The notes: generated by a model from the sequence alone, not told the origin. Shown: positions 26,722 through 36,255, numbered from the stretch's first letter. The stretch: DNA of 64,000 nt from Bacillus sp. V5-8f (GCF_002863565.1 NZ_PGUW01000002.1:309724-373723), one strand, 5' to 3'. Program-made: numbers and translations.

Positions 26722-28395
26722 CTAATTAGTAACAACTTCCGCTCCTATTTGATCAACCTTCGGATGGTCGTTCTTTTCAATATATACTTTGGTAATTCGG
26801 CGTTCAGTTGAAGCCACTAAAGGGTTAGATTGTTCTTTCACATAACTGATGAGTGCTTCTAAATCCTTTGGTCCCTGTCCGAGATTCTTGCCTTTGGTAA
26901 AAGCAGTGAAGTAGTTTTTTCCATCTGCCAGGAAACTATTGACTGTCACGGAATACACCAAATTAGGATCGATTTTTTCTCCACTTGGCATATAAATGTC
27001 GATTACTTTCTGTCCAGAAGGCAAATCGTTGGACCAGTTGTATTTCAACCCGGAAATTTGCAGCATTCTCTTCTCCGGTAACCATTGTTGATTCAACACT
27101 TCGCGCACTTGGTCACCAGTCATGGTTATACTCACAAGCCGGTTTCCGAATGGCAGGGCAGTAAACAGCTCTCCCCACGTGATTAACCCTGAGTTAATAT
27201 CTGCCCGGATCCCGGCCGCTTCAATAAAAGCAAAGTCCGTCCCCATTTGTTCTCTCATGCTGTCAGCAACTAGAGAACCTAAAGCAGATTGGCCAGCTTC
27301 ATTAAATTCTCTTGTTAACTCCATACCGGTATTTCCGATATCCCTATTAATCGTATCCCTGACATCATCTAGGTATGCGGTGACCATCTCTGTCATCTCT
27401 TTATCCGGTTTGATTGAATCGTGATATGTCATGACAATCTCAGCTTTTTTCTGGATAATATCCTGTGTGGAAGCATCAATAACAACGTTTACAGCTGAAA
27501 AGGCAGTCCCCGCGGAGTATGCCTGGACCAATAATTTTCCATCAACGATCGAGTTCATATAAGCGTGGTTATGGCCGCCAAAAATGATATCGACTTCATC
27601 ATCTACAAGACTTGCAAACCGGGCAACATCCCCAGTTGGCTTAGAACCATCTAGACGGGATTTCCCAGGACTATGTGCAAGCACGACAATCGCTTTCACA
27701 CCCTGGCCTTTTAACTGTTTTGTATATTTGTTAATGGCTGCCACTTCATCCGTAAACTCCACGCTCTTTACCCTGCTTGAATCTAAAAGACTGGGAGTAT
27801 CCGAAATTGTGACACCAATAAACCCAATCTTATATCCTTTTATGCTCTTAATAACGTAAGGTTCAAGGATTGGCTTTTTCGTACGTGAATCAACTACATT
27901 TGCAGCAACATAGGGAAAATTCGCACCTTGAAACGTCCCGTACTCTTTTTCTGTTTTAGGATGCCTGCCTCCATGGATAAGGCGCTTCATTTCTTTCACG
28001 CCATCATCAAACTCGTGATTCCCGAGAGCTCCAACATCAAATCCTAATTGATTCATCATCGTAATCGTTGGCTCATCCTGCAGCAAAGCGGATGTTGGTG
28101 AGCTTCCTCCTACCGCATCACCTGAATGGACCAGGATGGTATTGGGATTCTTTTTTTCCCATTGTTTTAAGTAGGCAGCTACATAATCAGCCCCGCCTGT
28201 CAGCCGGTTTTCCATTTTCTTGGATGTATCGATTTGCCCATGAAAGTCATTTACCCCCAATAGCTGTACTTTAATGTCCCGATCAATGGAATGGGTAGTC
28301 GAACGGGATAAATGGACGATACTTGCTAATACCAACAGACTGATGAAAAGTACTGATGCTAAATCGAATAAAACACCCTTTGTAGCATTCTTCAT
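26722..28395 (-). CDS. 5'-nucleotidase / 2',3'-cyclic phosphodiesterase family, membrane-anchored
   Basis: A 557-residue two-domain metallophosphatase of the UshA/YfkN type. An N-terminal hydrophobic segment (about residues 7-29) anchors or exports it. Metal motifs: LLGVNDFHGQID, VHSGDAVGGSS, ALGNHEFDDG, VLAHSPGK, FGGHNHAYM. The C-terminal nucleotide-binding domain has AAGIRADINSGLITWGELFTALPFGN and VNSFLADGKNYFTAF. It should act outside the membrane on nucleotides to release phosphate and nucleoside. AAAAAGGATAGG precedes the ATG. It looks monocistronic. Confidence 0.92.
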   Translation of the reverse strand: MKNATKGVLFDLASVLFISLLVLASIVHLSRSTTHSIDRDIKVQLLGVNDFHGQIDTSKKMENRLTGGADYVAAYLKQWEKKNPNTILVHSGDAVGGSSPTSALLQDEPTITMMNQLGFDVGALGNHEFDDGVKEMKRLIHGGRHPKTEKEYGTFQGANFPYVAANVVDSRTKKPILEPYVIKSIKGYKIGFIGVTISDTPSLLDSSRVKSVEFTDEVAAINKYTKQLKGQGVKAIVVLAHSPGKSRLDGSKPTGDVARFASLVDDEVDIIFGGHNHAYMNSIVDGKLLVQAYSAGTAFSAVNVVIDASTQDIIQKKAEIVMTYHDSIKPDKEMTEMVTAYLDDVRDTINRDIGNTGMELTREFNEAGQSALGSLVADSMREQMGTDFAFIEAAGIRADINSGLITWGELFTALPFGNRLVSITMTGDQVREVLNQQWLPEKRMLQISGLKYNWSNDLPSGQKVIDIYMPSGEKIDPNLVYSVTVNSFLADGKNYFTAFTKGKNLGQGPKDLEALISYVKEQSNPLVASTERRITKVYIEKNDHPKVDQIGAEVVTN

Positions 28396-28598
28396 TCTAG
28401 CTGCACCTATCCTTTTTAGCAGAATTTACGTACATCAAAAATGGATAAATCCCTTAAACCGTCCTCCTATTAACGATCTAGTCTTAAGAGGAAAGCAATC
28501 CTCATTAAAAACATAGAACAGTTGTATTACTTTATATCTGCCATTATGTAATTTTTTTTGAAAACGTTTTGTAAATGACAACGAAAATTTAAGCACTT

Positions 28599-28630
28599 AA
28601 AAAGGATACTTCATCTTTGCAGTATCCTTT
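28599..28630 (-). terminator. Intrinsic terminator
   Basis: AAAGGATACT (28601-28610) with AGTATCCTTT (28621-28630), followed on the minus strand by TTTTTAAG. It lies 39 bases after the stop of the -1 frame at 28669. This supports that frame being the true gene end rather than the stop at 28842. Confidence 0.8.
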
Positions 28631-28668
28631 ATTGAACGAGTACTATTTAGCTATTGTTTTGCTATTCA

Positions 28669-29141
28669 TCAGCAAAAACGTCTGCACATTTTGCATACCT
28701 CACGCCTGAATCTAAGGCGGTCTTCCTCATGTTGCATACGCTCATTATTTATTCTTCTCAAAAGGTTATTCCTTCTAAAGCGGTCGTCGTCTCCGAACAG
28801 GTTGTCTTCAAATAGTTCATCTTCGACCATAGCTCGCCGTCTTAAATGGCCATCATTGTTAAACCTGAACCTTTCTTCGTTATTTTGACCATATTTTTTT
28901 CTGATTTATGCCAGTACATACTCTCCTTACAGCAACATTTTTCATCATGTTCTTTATTGAAATGGTCATGAGAGCCATGTATTTCATCTTCCATGTGGCA
29001 ATCATTATGCTTTTCGCGACAGTTATCAAAATCCTTTTTGAACCCGTGAAAATCCTCTTTCAAACCATGGAACTCCTTCTTGAAGTCATGAAATTCCTTT
29101 CTGAAAGAGCCGTAATCTTTTTCAATACATTTCCAACACAT
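28669..29141 (-). CDS. Cys/His-rich charged protein, split by a -1 frameshift at an A-run
   Basis: The start is ATG 29141 behind AAGGGGG. The first frame has CWKCIEKDYG, four heptads (FRKEFHD, FKKEFHG, LKEDFHG, FKKDFDN), then a CCC motif. It would stop at 28842 after an unrelated tail. At 28893-28901 the codons GAA AAA AAT form the slippery string A AAA AAT. Slipping back one base opens 75 more codons (GQNNEERFRFNND ... CKMCRRFC) with the same Arg/Asn/Glu-rich character, and the terminator follows that stop. It could be programmed -1 frameshifting, a frameshift mutation, or a homopolymer sequencing error. The composition recalls spore-coat proteins. I do not recognise the family. Confidence 0.6.
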
Positions 29142-29260
29142 GAAATCTACCCCCTTCATTGGAATTATTACATTCTACGAAGGAAGGGACATGCTGGTAG
29201 TGGCGGTAACCATATAAGTAACTACCTATTTTCCTTGCGAAGAGTACATACTTACATAGA

Positions 29261-29291
29261 AACCCGGAAGGAATCTTATTCCCTCCGGGTT
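29261..29291. terminator. Terminator-like hairpin
   Basis: AACCCGGA (29261-29268) with TCCGGGTT (29284-29291) just after the DUF2188 stop. The U-tract is better on the plus strand, so it may be bidirectional. Confidence 0.6.
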
Positions 29292-29295
29292 TTGT

Positions 29296-29580
29296 TTAAT
29301 TCTCCTGATAATTAATTTGTTCCTCTATCTTCCCATCTTCATCATGGATAATTGCCATTGTGCCAGCTTCCTCTGCCATTCGTTTTGCTTCTTTTACCGC
29401 TTCAGACTTTGAATCCGTTGTATAGTCGGGATCGTCTTCACCCTCGATTTTAACAGCCCATCCTTCCTCATCATGCGGTACAACATGGAATCTTGCATCG
29501 TCTGTACCAGCTCGATCTTTGAAATACTGGTCGCGTTCACTGTTTTCGTTGTCACGATTGTTCTGCTTATTTTCAGCCAT
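29296..29580 (-). CDS. DUF2188 family protein
   Basis: A 94-residue protein. The core RFHVVPHDEEGWAVKIEGED followed by TTDSKSEAVKEAKRMAEEAG and TMAIIHDEDGKI is the DUF2188 fold, which resembles a small beta-alpha repeat handling a fixed 'HVVPH' strand. The N-terminal 25 residues are Asn/Glu/Lys-rich and probably disordered. The molecular role is unknown. ATG behind AGGAGGAG. Confidence 0.88.
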   Translation of the reverse strand: MAENKQNNRDNENSERDQYFKDRAGTDDARFHVVPHDEEGWAVKIEGEDDPDYTTDSKSEAVKEAKRMAEEAGTMAIIHDEDGKIEEQINYQEN

Positions 29581-29778
29581 CGAAACTCCTCCTATCTTAT
29601 AACGCTTGATTAAGAATTTGTACTTCTGCTTTACCCGTTAAAATGATATAAAAACATTAAATCCCTTCCTATGAACAGTGACCCGGTACTTATTTTAAGC
29701 AGATAAAAGGTTTTATAATTTCCTAAACGAGAACGGGACAGCGAGCTTCCCTAATTGTATTAACAGATTTTATTTAAA

Positions 29779-29808
29779 AAATAAAAGCCCAGCTAGCCAA
29801 CTGGACTT
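29779..29808 (-). terminator. Intrinsic terminator of the SigH-like gene
   Basis: AAGCCCAG (29785-29792) pairs with CTGGACTT (29801-29808) with one mismatch. On the minus strand TTTTATTTTTT follows. Confidence 0.75.
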
Positions 29809-29840
29809 TGTCTATATCTGAATAATTTTTACATTTTTGC

Positions 29841-30491
29841 CTAGTAAACAATCTCCCGCATTTCGAGGTAACGCTCCAATTTTCTTTTCACCCGTTGAAG
29901 GGCATTGTCTATCGATTTAACATGCTTGTCGAGTTTTTCTGAGATTTCAACATAGGACTGGCCATCCATGTAGAGAGACAAGACTTTTCTTTCTAAATCG
30001 CTTAACATTTCTGTCATTTTTAGCTGCACGTAGTCGGAATTCTCCTGGTTTATAAGCAAAGATATAGGATCCGTAACTTTTGTGCAGGATATAACGTCCA
30101 TAAGCGTATGGTCAGAATCATCCTCGAATATGGGCTTGTCCAAGGAAATATAGGAGTTTAGCGGAGTATGCTTTTGACGCGTTGCGGTTTTGATCGCTGT
30201 TATAATCTGTCTTGTTATGCACAGTTCGGCAAATGCCTTAAAAGAGGTAAGTTTATCCTCTCTAAAATCCCTTATCGCTTTATAGAGTCCTATCATCCCT
30301 TCTTGGACAATATCTTCCTTATCTCCACCGATCAAAAAATATCTGCTGGCTTTTGACTTGACAAAATTTCGATACTTGGTAATCAATATATTCGCTGCTT
30401 CATGATCTCCCATACGGACCAATTCCACCAATTCCTCATCCTCTTGGATTGCGCTGTTTTGTGACAATTCTATGAACAAGCTTACACTCAC
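29841..30491 (-). CDS. SigH-like RNA polymerase sigma factor (paralogue)
   Basis: A 216-residue sigma-70-family factor with all main regions. Region 2 is ITKYRNFVKSKASRYFLIGG, DKEDIVQEGMIGLYKAIRDF and KLTSFKAFAELCITRQIITA, which match B. subtilis SigH almost residue for residue. Region 4 is LSDLERKVLSLYMDGQSYVE with VKSIDNALQRVKRKLERYLE. GTG start behind GGGGGGAT. In Bacillaceae the primary sigH lies between yacP and rpmG-secE-nusG. This copy is next to DUF2188 and a phosphodiesterase, so it is probably a second SigH-type factor. Confidence 0.88.
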   Translation of the reverse strand: MSVSLFIELSQNSAIQEDEELVELVRMGDHEAANILITKYRNFVKSKASRYFLIGGDKEDIVQEGMIGLYKAIRDFREDKLTSFKAFAELCITRQIITAIKTATRQKHTPLNSYISLDKPIFEDDSDHTLMDVISCTKVTDPISLLINQENSDYVQLKMTEMLSDLERKVLSLYMDGQSYVEISEKLDKHVKSIDNALQRVKRKLERYLEMREIVY

Positions 30492-30998
30492 TTAAAATCC
30501 CCCCGCTTGTTTTACTCAGTTTTGCCGATTCGTCTTTTACCGCGTTATATGTTTTTCTATCTTTCATGGATACTTATTATATTACCTTAGATTTACCATT
30601 TAAGATATTCGCAAATATCGACTTTTGTTTACATAACGGGTTAAAAAAATAAGAAAAATCCCGGCATTCCGGGATTTTATTAACTTATTTGACAGCCTAA
30701 AAACGAGAATTTTGTCGATTTTCCCCTTTTTTTCTTTTTCATAACCATGAGTTATTTAGTAAGCTCAGAGTACTTGGTACAGCTTGTTTGCACTAGAAAT
30801 TTCATGTCTTTCTACTTCTGGCAGCCGAGGCGAAACAAGATTAATATGAAGACAAATTCATTTTTCCACCTCATCGTTTACATGGGGAGTTTCCCATAAT
30901 AGAAATCGCCATTTCTGTTTTAATAGATGGGGTCGGTATTTTTCGCAACCTATTCCGGATTTCAGCCATTGGCGGCCCTTATGCCTAAGAAAGATTTT
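30492..30998. other. Intergenic region upstream of the SigH-like gene
   Basis: About 500 bases. A perfect terminator for the minus strand is at 30655-30678. The remaining 300 bases towards 30998 show no frame. A promoter for the sigma gene must be near 30520-30640 but I could not place one confidently. Confidence 0.5.
30655..30678 (-). terminator. Intrinsic terminator
   Basis: AAAATCCCGG (30655-30664), loop CATT, CCGGGATTTT (30669-30678), downstream of the phosphodiesterase at 30999 on the minus strand. Confidence 0.8.
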
Positions 30999-32483
30999 TC
31001 AATCGATTAGTGACAAAATCCATTTTTTTAAATCGACCATTCGTAAATATGGAGGACTTGAGTCCGTCCCGGTAATAATAATTGGCACAACGCTATCTTG
31101 TTCATGTAGACCCCCATGACCTGCCCCCCCAATATGTACGGGAGAACCTTCTCCAATTATTTCATGTCCTGGTCTAGCGCTTACTACTAAAAAGTCACCC
31201 TTATGGGATAATAAACAGCTATATAATCTGGCCAGTGCATCCGGATATTCACCATACTTAATTTCCTTTCCAGAAACAGAAAGGTTAAGTAAATTTTGAT
31301 CTCCTTGAAGAAACCAAGATTGCCCATATTGATCATGGTACTCGCCTTCTGGCCCGAACATGAACTCACCTCGCAACCCTCCTGACCTCACCTCTATATT
31401 CCGGCCTGTTTTCCAGGCAATTACATCAATACGGTCGTCTTTCTGTAGAATCTTTGCAATTTCTTGTAAAGGTAGATTTTCTCGATCCATTGTATATATA
31501 TAGGCCATCCTGTCATTTACTGCGAGCACCAATTCGTCTGTTGGCTGTATCCCCTTGGCAATTTGCATGATTCGATATCTTCCGAGTAAATTGCGCAAAT
31601 CAATAATGGCTTCCCCTCTTTCGGGACCTACCCAAGCCTGCCCATTGTCTCCTAAGACGATCCATATATTTTCTTCCAGCGCTTTTTCCCATGTGTCGTA
31701 CAAATTAAAAATCTTTTGCAGCTGTTTGTCGGCCTTTTCTATTCCCTTTAAATCCATCCGTCCATTTTTATGGATTCTTTGATCAAGTTCAGGTAGGTAT
31801 ACAATAGAAAAACAAGGAAGGGCATTGTTGTTAATGAGATGTGATAGTTGTAAGACGGATGAAGCATCATTGACCCCAAGCTTTTTCCAGAAATACTGAT
31901 AACGGTTCGACGGGTGCAATTTCGAAAACCGTCCAAAGGAAAACAATTTAGAAGCCTTTGCCGATCGGTTTTTATCAATGTTCGTAAACGTCGTTAAAAT
32001 TTTGGGCAAGTTTAATGGATGAGCTGTATTGCCGCGATAAACAAGGGCGTTTATTGAAGCAGAATCCCTCCCCCTATTCTCCAGCTCCTCATGGATGGTT
32101 ACCACTTTATGGCTTATATGCTTTTCATTCAAATTAAAAAGAAAATCCTCTATCGCCTGCCCCATCCCAAGCTTAAATAGTTCTCGGTAATGCGTACCAT
32201 AATTAATCAGCCGCTTTTCTTCCTTGCTGAACCAGACCAATCCGGGAATTCCGTGCTGATTGCAATAAGTACCGGTCAGAAGAGTCGTATCGACATTTAC
32301 GGACATAGTCGGAAAGGGAGCGACGAATTTGTGGTAGTATTGCCCATGTTCCATTAAGAATTTCAATGCCTTCGCCTTACCGGTTTTGACTGCCTCTTGC
32401 AATGGTGAATCCATTAGAGTATCGATAACAAGCATGATCACAGGTTTTCCCTGTGGCCTATTTTGTCTAATTGTATTTGCCAA
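30999..32483 (-). CDS. Alkaline-phosphatase-superfamily nucleotide pyrophosphatase/phosphodiesterase
   Basis: About 494 residues from TTG 32483, preferred because AGAAGGGTGA lies 6 bases before it; the frame runs 20 codons further up without a site. Family landmarks: VIMLVIDTLMDSPL (first metal Asp), FPTMSVNVDTTLLTG (nucleophile Thr/Ser region), YLPELDQRIHKNG, WIVLGDNGQA and the final GGAGHGGLHEQDSVVPIIIT with metal His. It hydrolyses phosphodiester or phosphonate bonds; the substrate is unknown. No signal peptide is evident. It is divergent from the EEP gene. Confidence 0.82.
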   Translation of the reverse strand: MANTIRQNRPQGKPVIMLVIDTLMDSPLQEAVKTGKAKALKFLMEHGQYYHKFVAPFPTMSVNVDTTLLTGTYCNQHGIPGLVWFSKEEKRLINYGTHYRELFKLGMGQAIEDFLFNLNEKHISHKVVTIHEELENRGRDSASINALVYRGNTAHPLNLPKILTTFTNIDKNRSAKASKLFSFGRFSKLHPSNRYQYFWKKLGVNDASSVLQLSHLINNNALPCFSIVYLPELDQRIHKNGRMDLKGIEKADKQLQKIFNLYDTWEKALEENIWIVLGDNGQAWVGPERGEAIIDLRNLLGRYRIMQIAKGIQPTDELVLAVNDRMAYIYTMDRENLPLQEIAKILQKDDRIDVIAWKTGRNIEVRSGGLRGEFMFGPEGEYHDQYGQSWFLQGDQNLLNLSVSGKEIKYGEYPDALARLYSCLLSHKGDFLVVSARPGHEIIGEGSPVHIGGAGHGGLHEQDSVVPIIITGTDSSPPYLRMVDLKKWILSLID

Positions 32484-32728
32484 GATCGGATCACCCTTCT
32501 CTATTCTGTGGTTGTATCCATAATATTTTCTTAAAAAACACAATCTAAAGATCCTTTTTCTAATTTATTTCCATAAAGGTAAAACTGTTTTTAATTCACG
32601 GAAGCCGCGGGAACAATTGGATTAAAAAAACCAATCAAAGTCCATATAAAGTTTTCCCGACAGGAAAAGATAGAAAAGAATTTGTACTTTGGCATTTTGT
32701 TGCCGGTCATTCATAGGGGTGTGCCAAC

Positions 32729-33460
32729 ATGCATGTAAAGGTTATGACGTTTAACATTCACCAGGGAAGAGGGATCGATCGAAAACTTGATTTAAAGCGA
32801 ATTAGCAATGTTATTAGACAAGCTAAAGCCGATATCATTGGTCTTAATGAGGTAGATCGATATTTCTCGGAACGAAGCGATTTTACGGATCAAGCACTGT
32901 TCTTGGCCGATCAGCTTAAGATGGAATATGTATACGGTCCTGCAGTTACAATCGAAACACCAGGGGCGAAACCCCACCGCCAGTTTGGAAACGCATTGCT
33001 TACACGCTTTCCAATCTTGCAATCCTGTAATCATCCATTTGATTTTTTACCAAGGATAACGGAAGACCGGGCATTGCTGGAAGTGAAACTAAAGGTTGGA
33101 GAGCATAAAGTATGGGCTTTTGTGACCCATCTCAGCCTCGCGCCATTTCTGCATAAAAAGCAATCGGCATTTATCCTTGATGTGATGAAAAAAAAGACCG
33201 GGCCAGCGTTTGTCATGGGCGATTGGAATATGAGTCCTGTTTCTAAAGCCTGGAGACAGGTTACCCAACATCTGGCTGATGTATGGACGGAAAACAATCC
33301 AAGTCAAAGAGGATATACGTTTCCTTCCAAACGTCCCTTTAGAAGGCTTGACTATATTTTTAGCACGAAAGAAATTATACCTATCCATTCCGAAGTGATT
33401 ACTTTAGATAAATCGGCGTCAGACCATTTGCCAATGATGGCAACATTAAAAATCGAATAG
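32729..33460 (+). CDS. Endonuclease/exonuclease/phosphatase (EEP) family hydrolase
   Basis: A 243-residue protein with every EEP core motif: MTFNIHQGRG, DIIGLNEVD, FGNALLTRFP, VTHLSL, VMGDWNMSP, RRLDYIF and SDHLPMMATL. Bacterial relatives act on phospholipids, inositol phosphates or nucleic acids. Given the neighbours (lipid glycosyltransferase, phosphoesterases) a lipid headgroup role is plausible but inferred. ATG behind ATAGGGGTG; 35 bases before the YkoP-like gene, same operon. Confidence 0.88.
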   Translation: MHVKVMTFNIHQGRGIDRKLDLKRISNVIRQAKADIIGLNEVDRYFSERSDFTDQALFLADQLKMEYVYGPAVTIETPGAKPHRQFGNALLTRFPILQSCNHPFDFLPRITEDRALLEVKLKVGEHKVWAFVTHLSLAPFLHKKQSAFILDVMKKKTGPAFVMGDWNMSPVSKAWRQVTQHLADVWTENNPSQRGYTFPSKRPFRRLDYIFSTKEIIPIHSEVITLDKSASDHLPMMATLKIE

Positions 33461-33495
33461 CATTACCTTAACTCGCTAAAAAAGGAAGGAGAAAA

Positions 33496-34056
33496 ATGAG
33501 AGCGATTATTTTATCAATTTGGAGCTTATTTGATCCTCTATATTACAAATTCACCCGGCTTACTTACCTTCAAGATAACCGTGAACAGAACAATTATTTC
33601 CGGGTGCGTCTCACATGCTATAAAGGCCGGGATGTTACGCTTTCAGACGGAACCCATATTAAGAAAAATGACACGTTGGTAAAGATTCATTTACACAACG
33701 TAAAACTATTAAATGAAATAAAGCAGGTGAAAAGTGAACTAAAACGGGGGAAAATCATATACGATAACGTTCAAAGATCTTTGCCCGGGATTCAATCATA
33801 CATTAGTAATCATCATAATTACAATGACATTAAAGGCATTATCGGCATTACGTCTTTAACCAAATGCTGTGAACGTCTCGGTTTTGAAGTTGTTTCAATC
33901 TCCCACCCGGTATATAAGTGGCTCAAATGGACAACCTTCATACCGATTATGTTCCTTTCAACCTCCAAACCTTCATTGGGAGCAATATTAAAGCCCTCCC
34001 CGCCCGGCTACTTATTTATGTCCAAGGACAAGTTGGCACGACTTTATAAACGATAA
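33496..34056 (+). CDS. YkoP-like protein of unknown function
   Basis: A 186-residue basic protein, with an N-terminal amphipathic stretch (IWSLFDPLYYKFTRLTYL), then RVRLTCYKGRDVTLSDGTHIKKNDTLVKIHLHN and a C-terminal hydrophobic part containing KWLKWTTFIPIMFLS and SPPGYLFMSKDKL. It resembles B. subtilis YkoP, encoded beside ykoQ and ykoS. The same partners occur here. It may associate with the membrane. GGAAGGAGA precedes the ATG. Confidence 0.7.
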   Translation: MRAIILSIWSLFDPLYYKFTRLTYLQDNREQNNYFRVRLTCYKGRDVTLSDGTHIKKNDTLVKIHLHNVKLLNEIKQVKSELKRGKIIYDNVQRSLPGIQSYISNHHNYNDIKGIIGITSLTKCCERLGFEVVSISHPVYKWLKWTTFIPIMFLSTSKPSLGAILKPSPPGYLFMSKDKLARLYKR

Positions 34057-34061
34057 ATAAA

Positions 34062-34096
34062 AAAAGGACTGTTAACCCTCACTGTTAACAGTCCTT
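34062..34096. terminator. Terminator between convergent genes
   Basis: A 13-bp perfect stem, AAGGACTGTTAAC (34064-34076) with GTTAACAGTCCTT (34084-34096), flanked by an A-run on the left. It best serves the minus-strand gene and also ends the plus-strand operon. Confidence 0.88.
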
Positions 34097-34946
34097 ACAT
34101 TGCAGATAGCGATTGTGTTTGAAGGGTCGATACTGATAATTGATGCAGCGTAATTTCAGGACGGCTGCCGATTCGGATATTCACTCCTGTTTGGCCGAGT
34201 CCCTCATTAATATAGAAAGGTTTTCCATTTTGCATGTGAAGCCCTTTTATCATATTCATCCGAACAAGCTTACCCATTTTCACAAGATGATATGCCTTCG
34301 GGTAGCAAATCTGCCCGCCATGGAAATGGCCAGCCAACAAATAGTCAAAATGGAATTGGTCCATATGAAGGACAATATTCGGGTCGTGTGTTAACACTAA
34401 ATTCGTACCGCTTTGCATGTCTTTATATGATGCAGCAAGGTTGCTTCGTCCGGTGGAAAAATCATCGATCCCGATAATATTCACAGGTTGTCCATGAACA
34501 TCGATCACTGTGTTTTCATTCTGTAGGACGGTAACACCGTTCTGCTCTAGCACCGTTTTCAACTTTGTCAGATTTTCACCGCGCAATACATAGTCGTGAT
34601 TCCCGAGCACCGCATACATTCCGTGTTCAGCATTCAATTCATTTAATACCTTTAAATAAGGAATAAGCTTCGGAATGGTACGTTTACGGTCAAGGAAATC
34701 ACCAGTAAGTGCAATAAAGTCGATCTTTTCGTTTTTCAACTTTTCATAAAGCTCAGCCGGGGAAATAGAGATATTTTCCAAATGCAAATCTGATAGCTGC
34801 AGTATATTTAAAACTGGACCGTTTCCTTGGTCATCAGCGGAATTGATCTTAATTTTGTTAAGGACAATGTCCTTAGTATTCTTATATGCGCGATTTATTA
34901 AATAGAGTAAAAGCAAAAGTAATACTGCAAATAATACGATTTTCAT
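34095..34946 (-). CDS. Membrane-anchored metallophosphoesterase (YkoQ/YkuE-like)
   Basis: A 283-residue protein starting at ATG 34946, 6 bases after GGAGGTG; the frame's upstream GTG lies inside that site. One N-terminal membrane segment (residues 4-20), then calcineurin-type motifs LQLSDLHLE, ALTGDFLD, AVLGNHDY, LVLTHDPN and LLAGHFHGGQ. Relatives such as LpxG/YkuE cleave lipid-linked pyrophosphates or cell-wall-associated phosphate esters. It is antisense to its cluster neighbours but shares their theme. Confidence 0.88.
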   Translation of the reverse strand: MKIVLFAVLLLLLLYLINRAYKNTKDIVLNKIKINSADDQGNGPVLNILQLSDLHLENISISPAELYEKLKNEKIDFIALTGDFLDRKRTIPKLIPYLKVLNELNAEHGMYAVLGNHDYVLRGENLTKLKTVLEQNGVTVLQNENTVIDVHGQPVNIIGIDDFSTGRSNLAASYKDMQSGTNLVLTHDPNIVLHMDQFHFDYLLAGHFHGGQICYPKAYHLVKMGKLVRMNMIKGLHMQNGKPFYINEGLGQTGVNIRIGSRPEITLHQLSVSTLQTQSLSAM

Positions 34947-35118
34947 TTCTTTCACCTCCACTAAGCATTATACATGAAAAAAGCCTTAAATCTGACGGTA
35001 ATTACTGGCGCTAATGGCACAGGTCTTTTTACTCAGTTGAAAAAAGAATAAGGACATGCATAATAAAGAAACTAGTAAAAGGATTATAAGAACCCATTCT
35101 TGTCGAGGTGGCTGACTG

Positions 35119-36255
35119 ATGCAATATTCAAAAAGTAAAACCCTACTTTTTTTACCTTTCCTACAGATTCCATCCGGGCACCATCAGGTTGCTAAAGCGT
35201 TGATAGATGGCATACAAAACATTCAACCAAAAGTTAATTGTGAAAAGGTAGATATTCTTTCCTATAGCTTTGGAAAGATAGAGGGACTGGTATCAAATGC
35301 ATATCTTAAATGGATCCATGCCTTTCCCGGTCTGTACAGTCATGTATACCGAAGCAGTGTTTATAAAAACGCGCATGAGGATAAACGGTTTAAGGTGTAT
35401 GAACTCCTTTTTTTACCGTACATGAGAAAATTACTTTCAGAGATGAAACCAGCTGCCATTGTATGTACCCATGGCCTGCCCTCCTATTTGGTTAATTACT
35501 TGAAGGAAAAAAGAGAGATAACCGTGCCTGTGATCAATGTCTATACTGATTATTTTATTCATAATATCTGGGGGATCCATAAGATAGATTATCACTTCGT
35601 TCCGACAACTGATATGAAACAATTTTTAATGGAAAAAGGATTGAACGAGGATCGTATTTTTTTAACTGGGATTCCGATTCATCACAAAATCACAAAACAG
35701 ACCAAACGCCCAACAGGTTTCACCCTGAATTCCCCATTATCTATATTGATTACTGGAGGGAACCTAGGTGTAGGTGCAATCCATGATATTGTTACGAAAA
35801 TAGAGGATAACCCCCATTTTCACTTTTATGTGCTATGCGGTAAAAATCAAAAAGTATATCAACGGATTACAAATCTTAAAAAGAATAACATTACTCCACT
35901 GGGTTATATAGAATCTAGAGAAAAAATGAATGAACTTTATGACCGTATGGACGGGATTGTGACAAAACCGGGCGGAATTACAATTAGTGAATGTCTATTT
36001 AAGCGGAAGCCCATTTTCATTTATCATTCATTACCTGGGCAAGAAGAGATTAATGTGGAAAAACTTGAAAAATCAGGGTTAATCATTTCACTCCACGGGT
36101 GGAGAGGTGAACGCCGATCCTTAGAAGAGCAATTAAATAAATTTTATACGAATAACACCCATGTTGAACGGTATCAGGACAGTATTCAGAACTACCAAAA
36201 GAGTATCATTGAGAAAGCACCCTGGACAATTTTAGAAGAAATCTTGAATTTGTAA
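35119..36255 (+). CDS. MGDG-synthase/UgtP-like glycosyltransferase
   Basis: A 378-residue GT28-type enzyme: LFLPFLQIPSGHHQVAKAL at the N-terminus (glycine/HHQ loop of diacylglycerol glycosyltransferases), VNVYTDYFIHNIWG, DYHFVPTT, ILITGGNLGVG, and the sugar-nucleotide signature GIVTKPGGITISECLFKRKP with LPGQEEIN. It probably transfers a hexose to a lipid at the cytoplasmic face, like UgtP or the predicted YkoN. GAGGTGG precedes the ATG. Confidence 0.87.
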   Translation: MQYSKSKTLLFLPFLQIPSGHHQVAKALIDGIQNIQPKVNCEKVDILSYSFGKIEGLVSNAYLKWIHAFPGLYSHVYRSSVYKNAHEDKRFKVYELLFLPYMRKLLSEMKPAAIVCTHGLPSYLVNYLKEKREITVPVINVYTDYFIHNIWGIHKIDYHFVPTTDMKQFLMEKGLNEDRIFLTGIPIHHKITKQTKRPTGFTLNSPLSILITGGNLGVGAIHDIVTKIEDNPHFHFYVLCGKNQKVYQRITNLKKNNITPLGYIESREKMNELYDRMDGIVTKPGGITISECLFKRKPIFIYHSLPGQEEINVEKLEKSGLIISLHGWRGERRSLEEQLNKFYTNNTHVERYQDSIQNYQKSIIEKAPWTILEEILNL

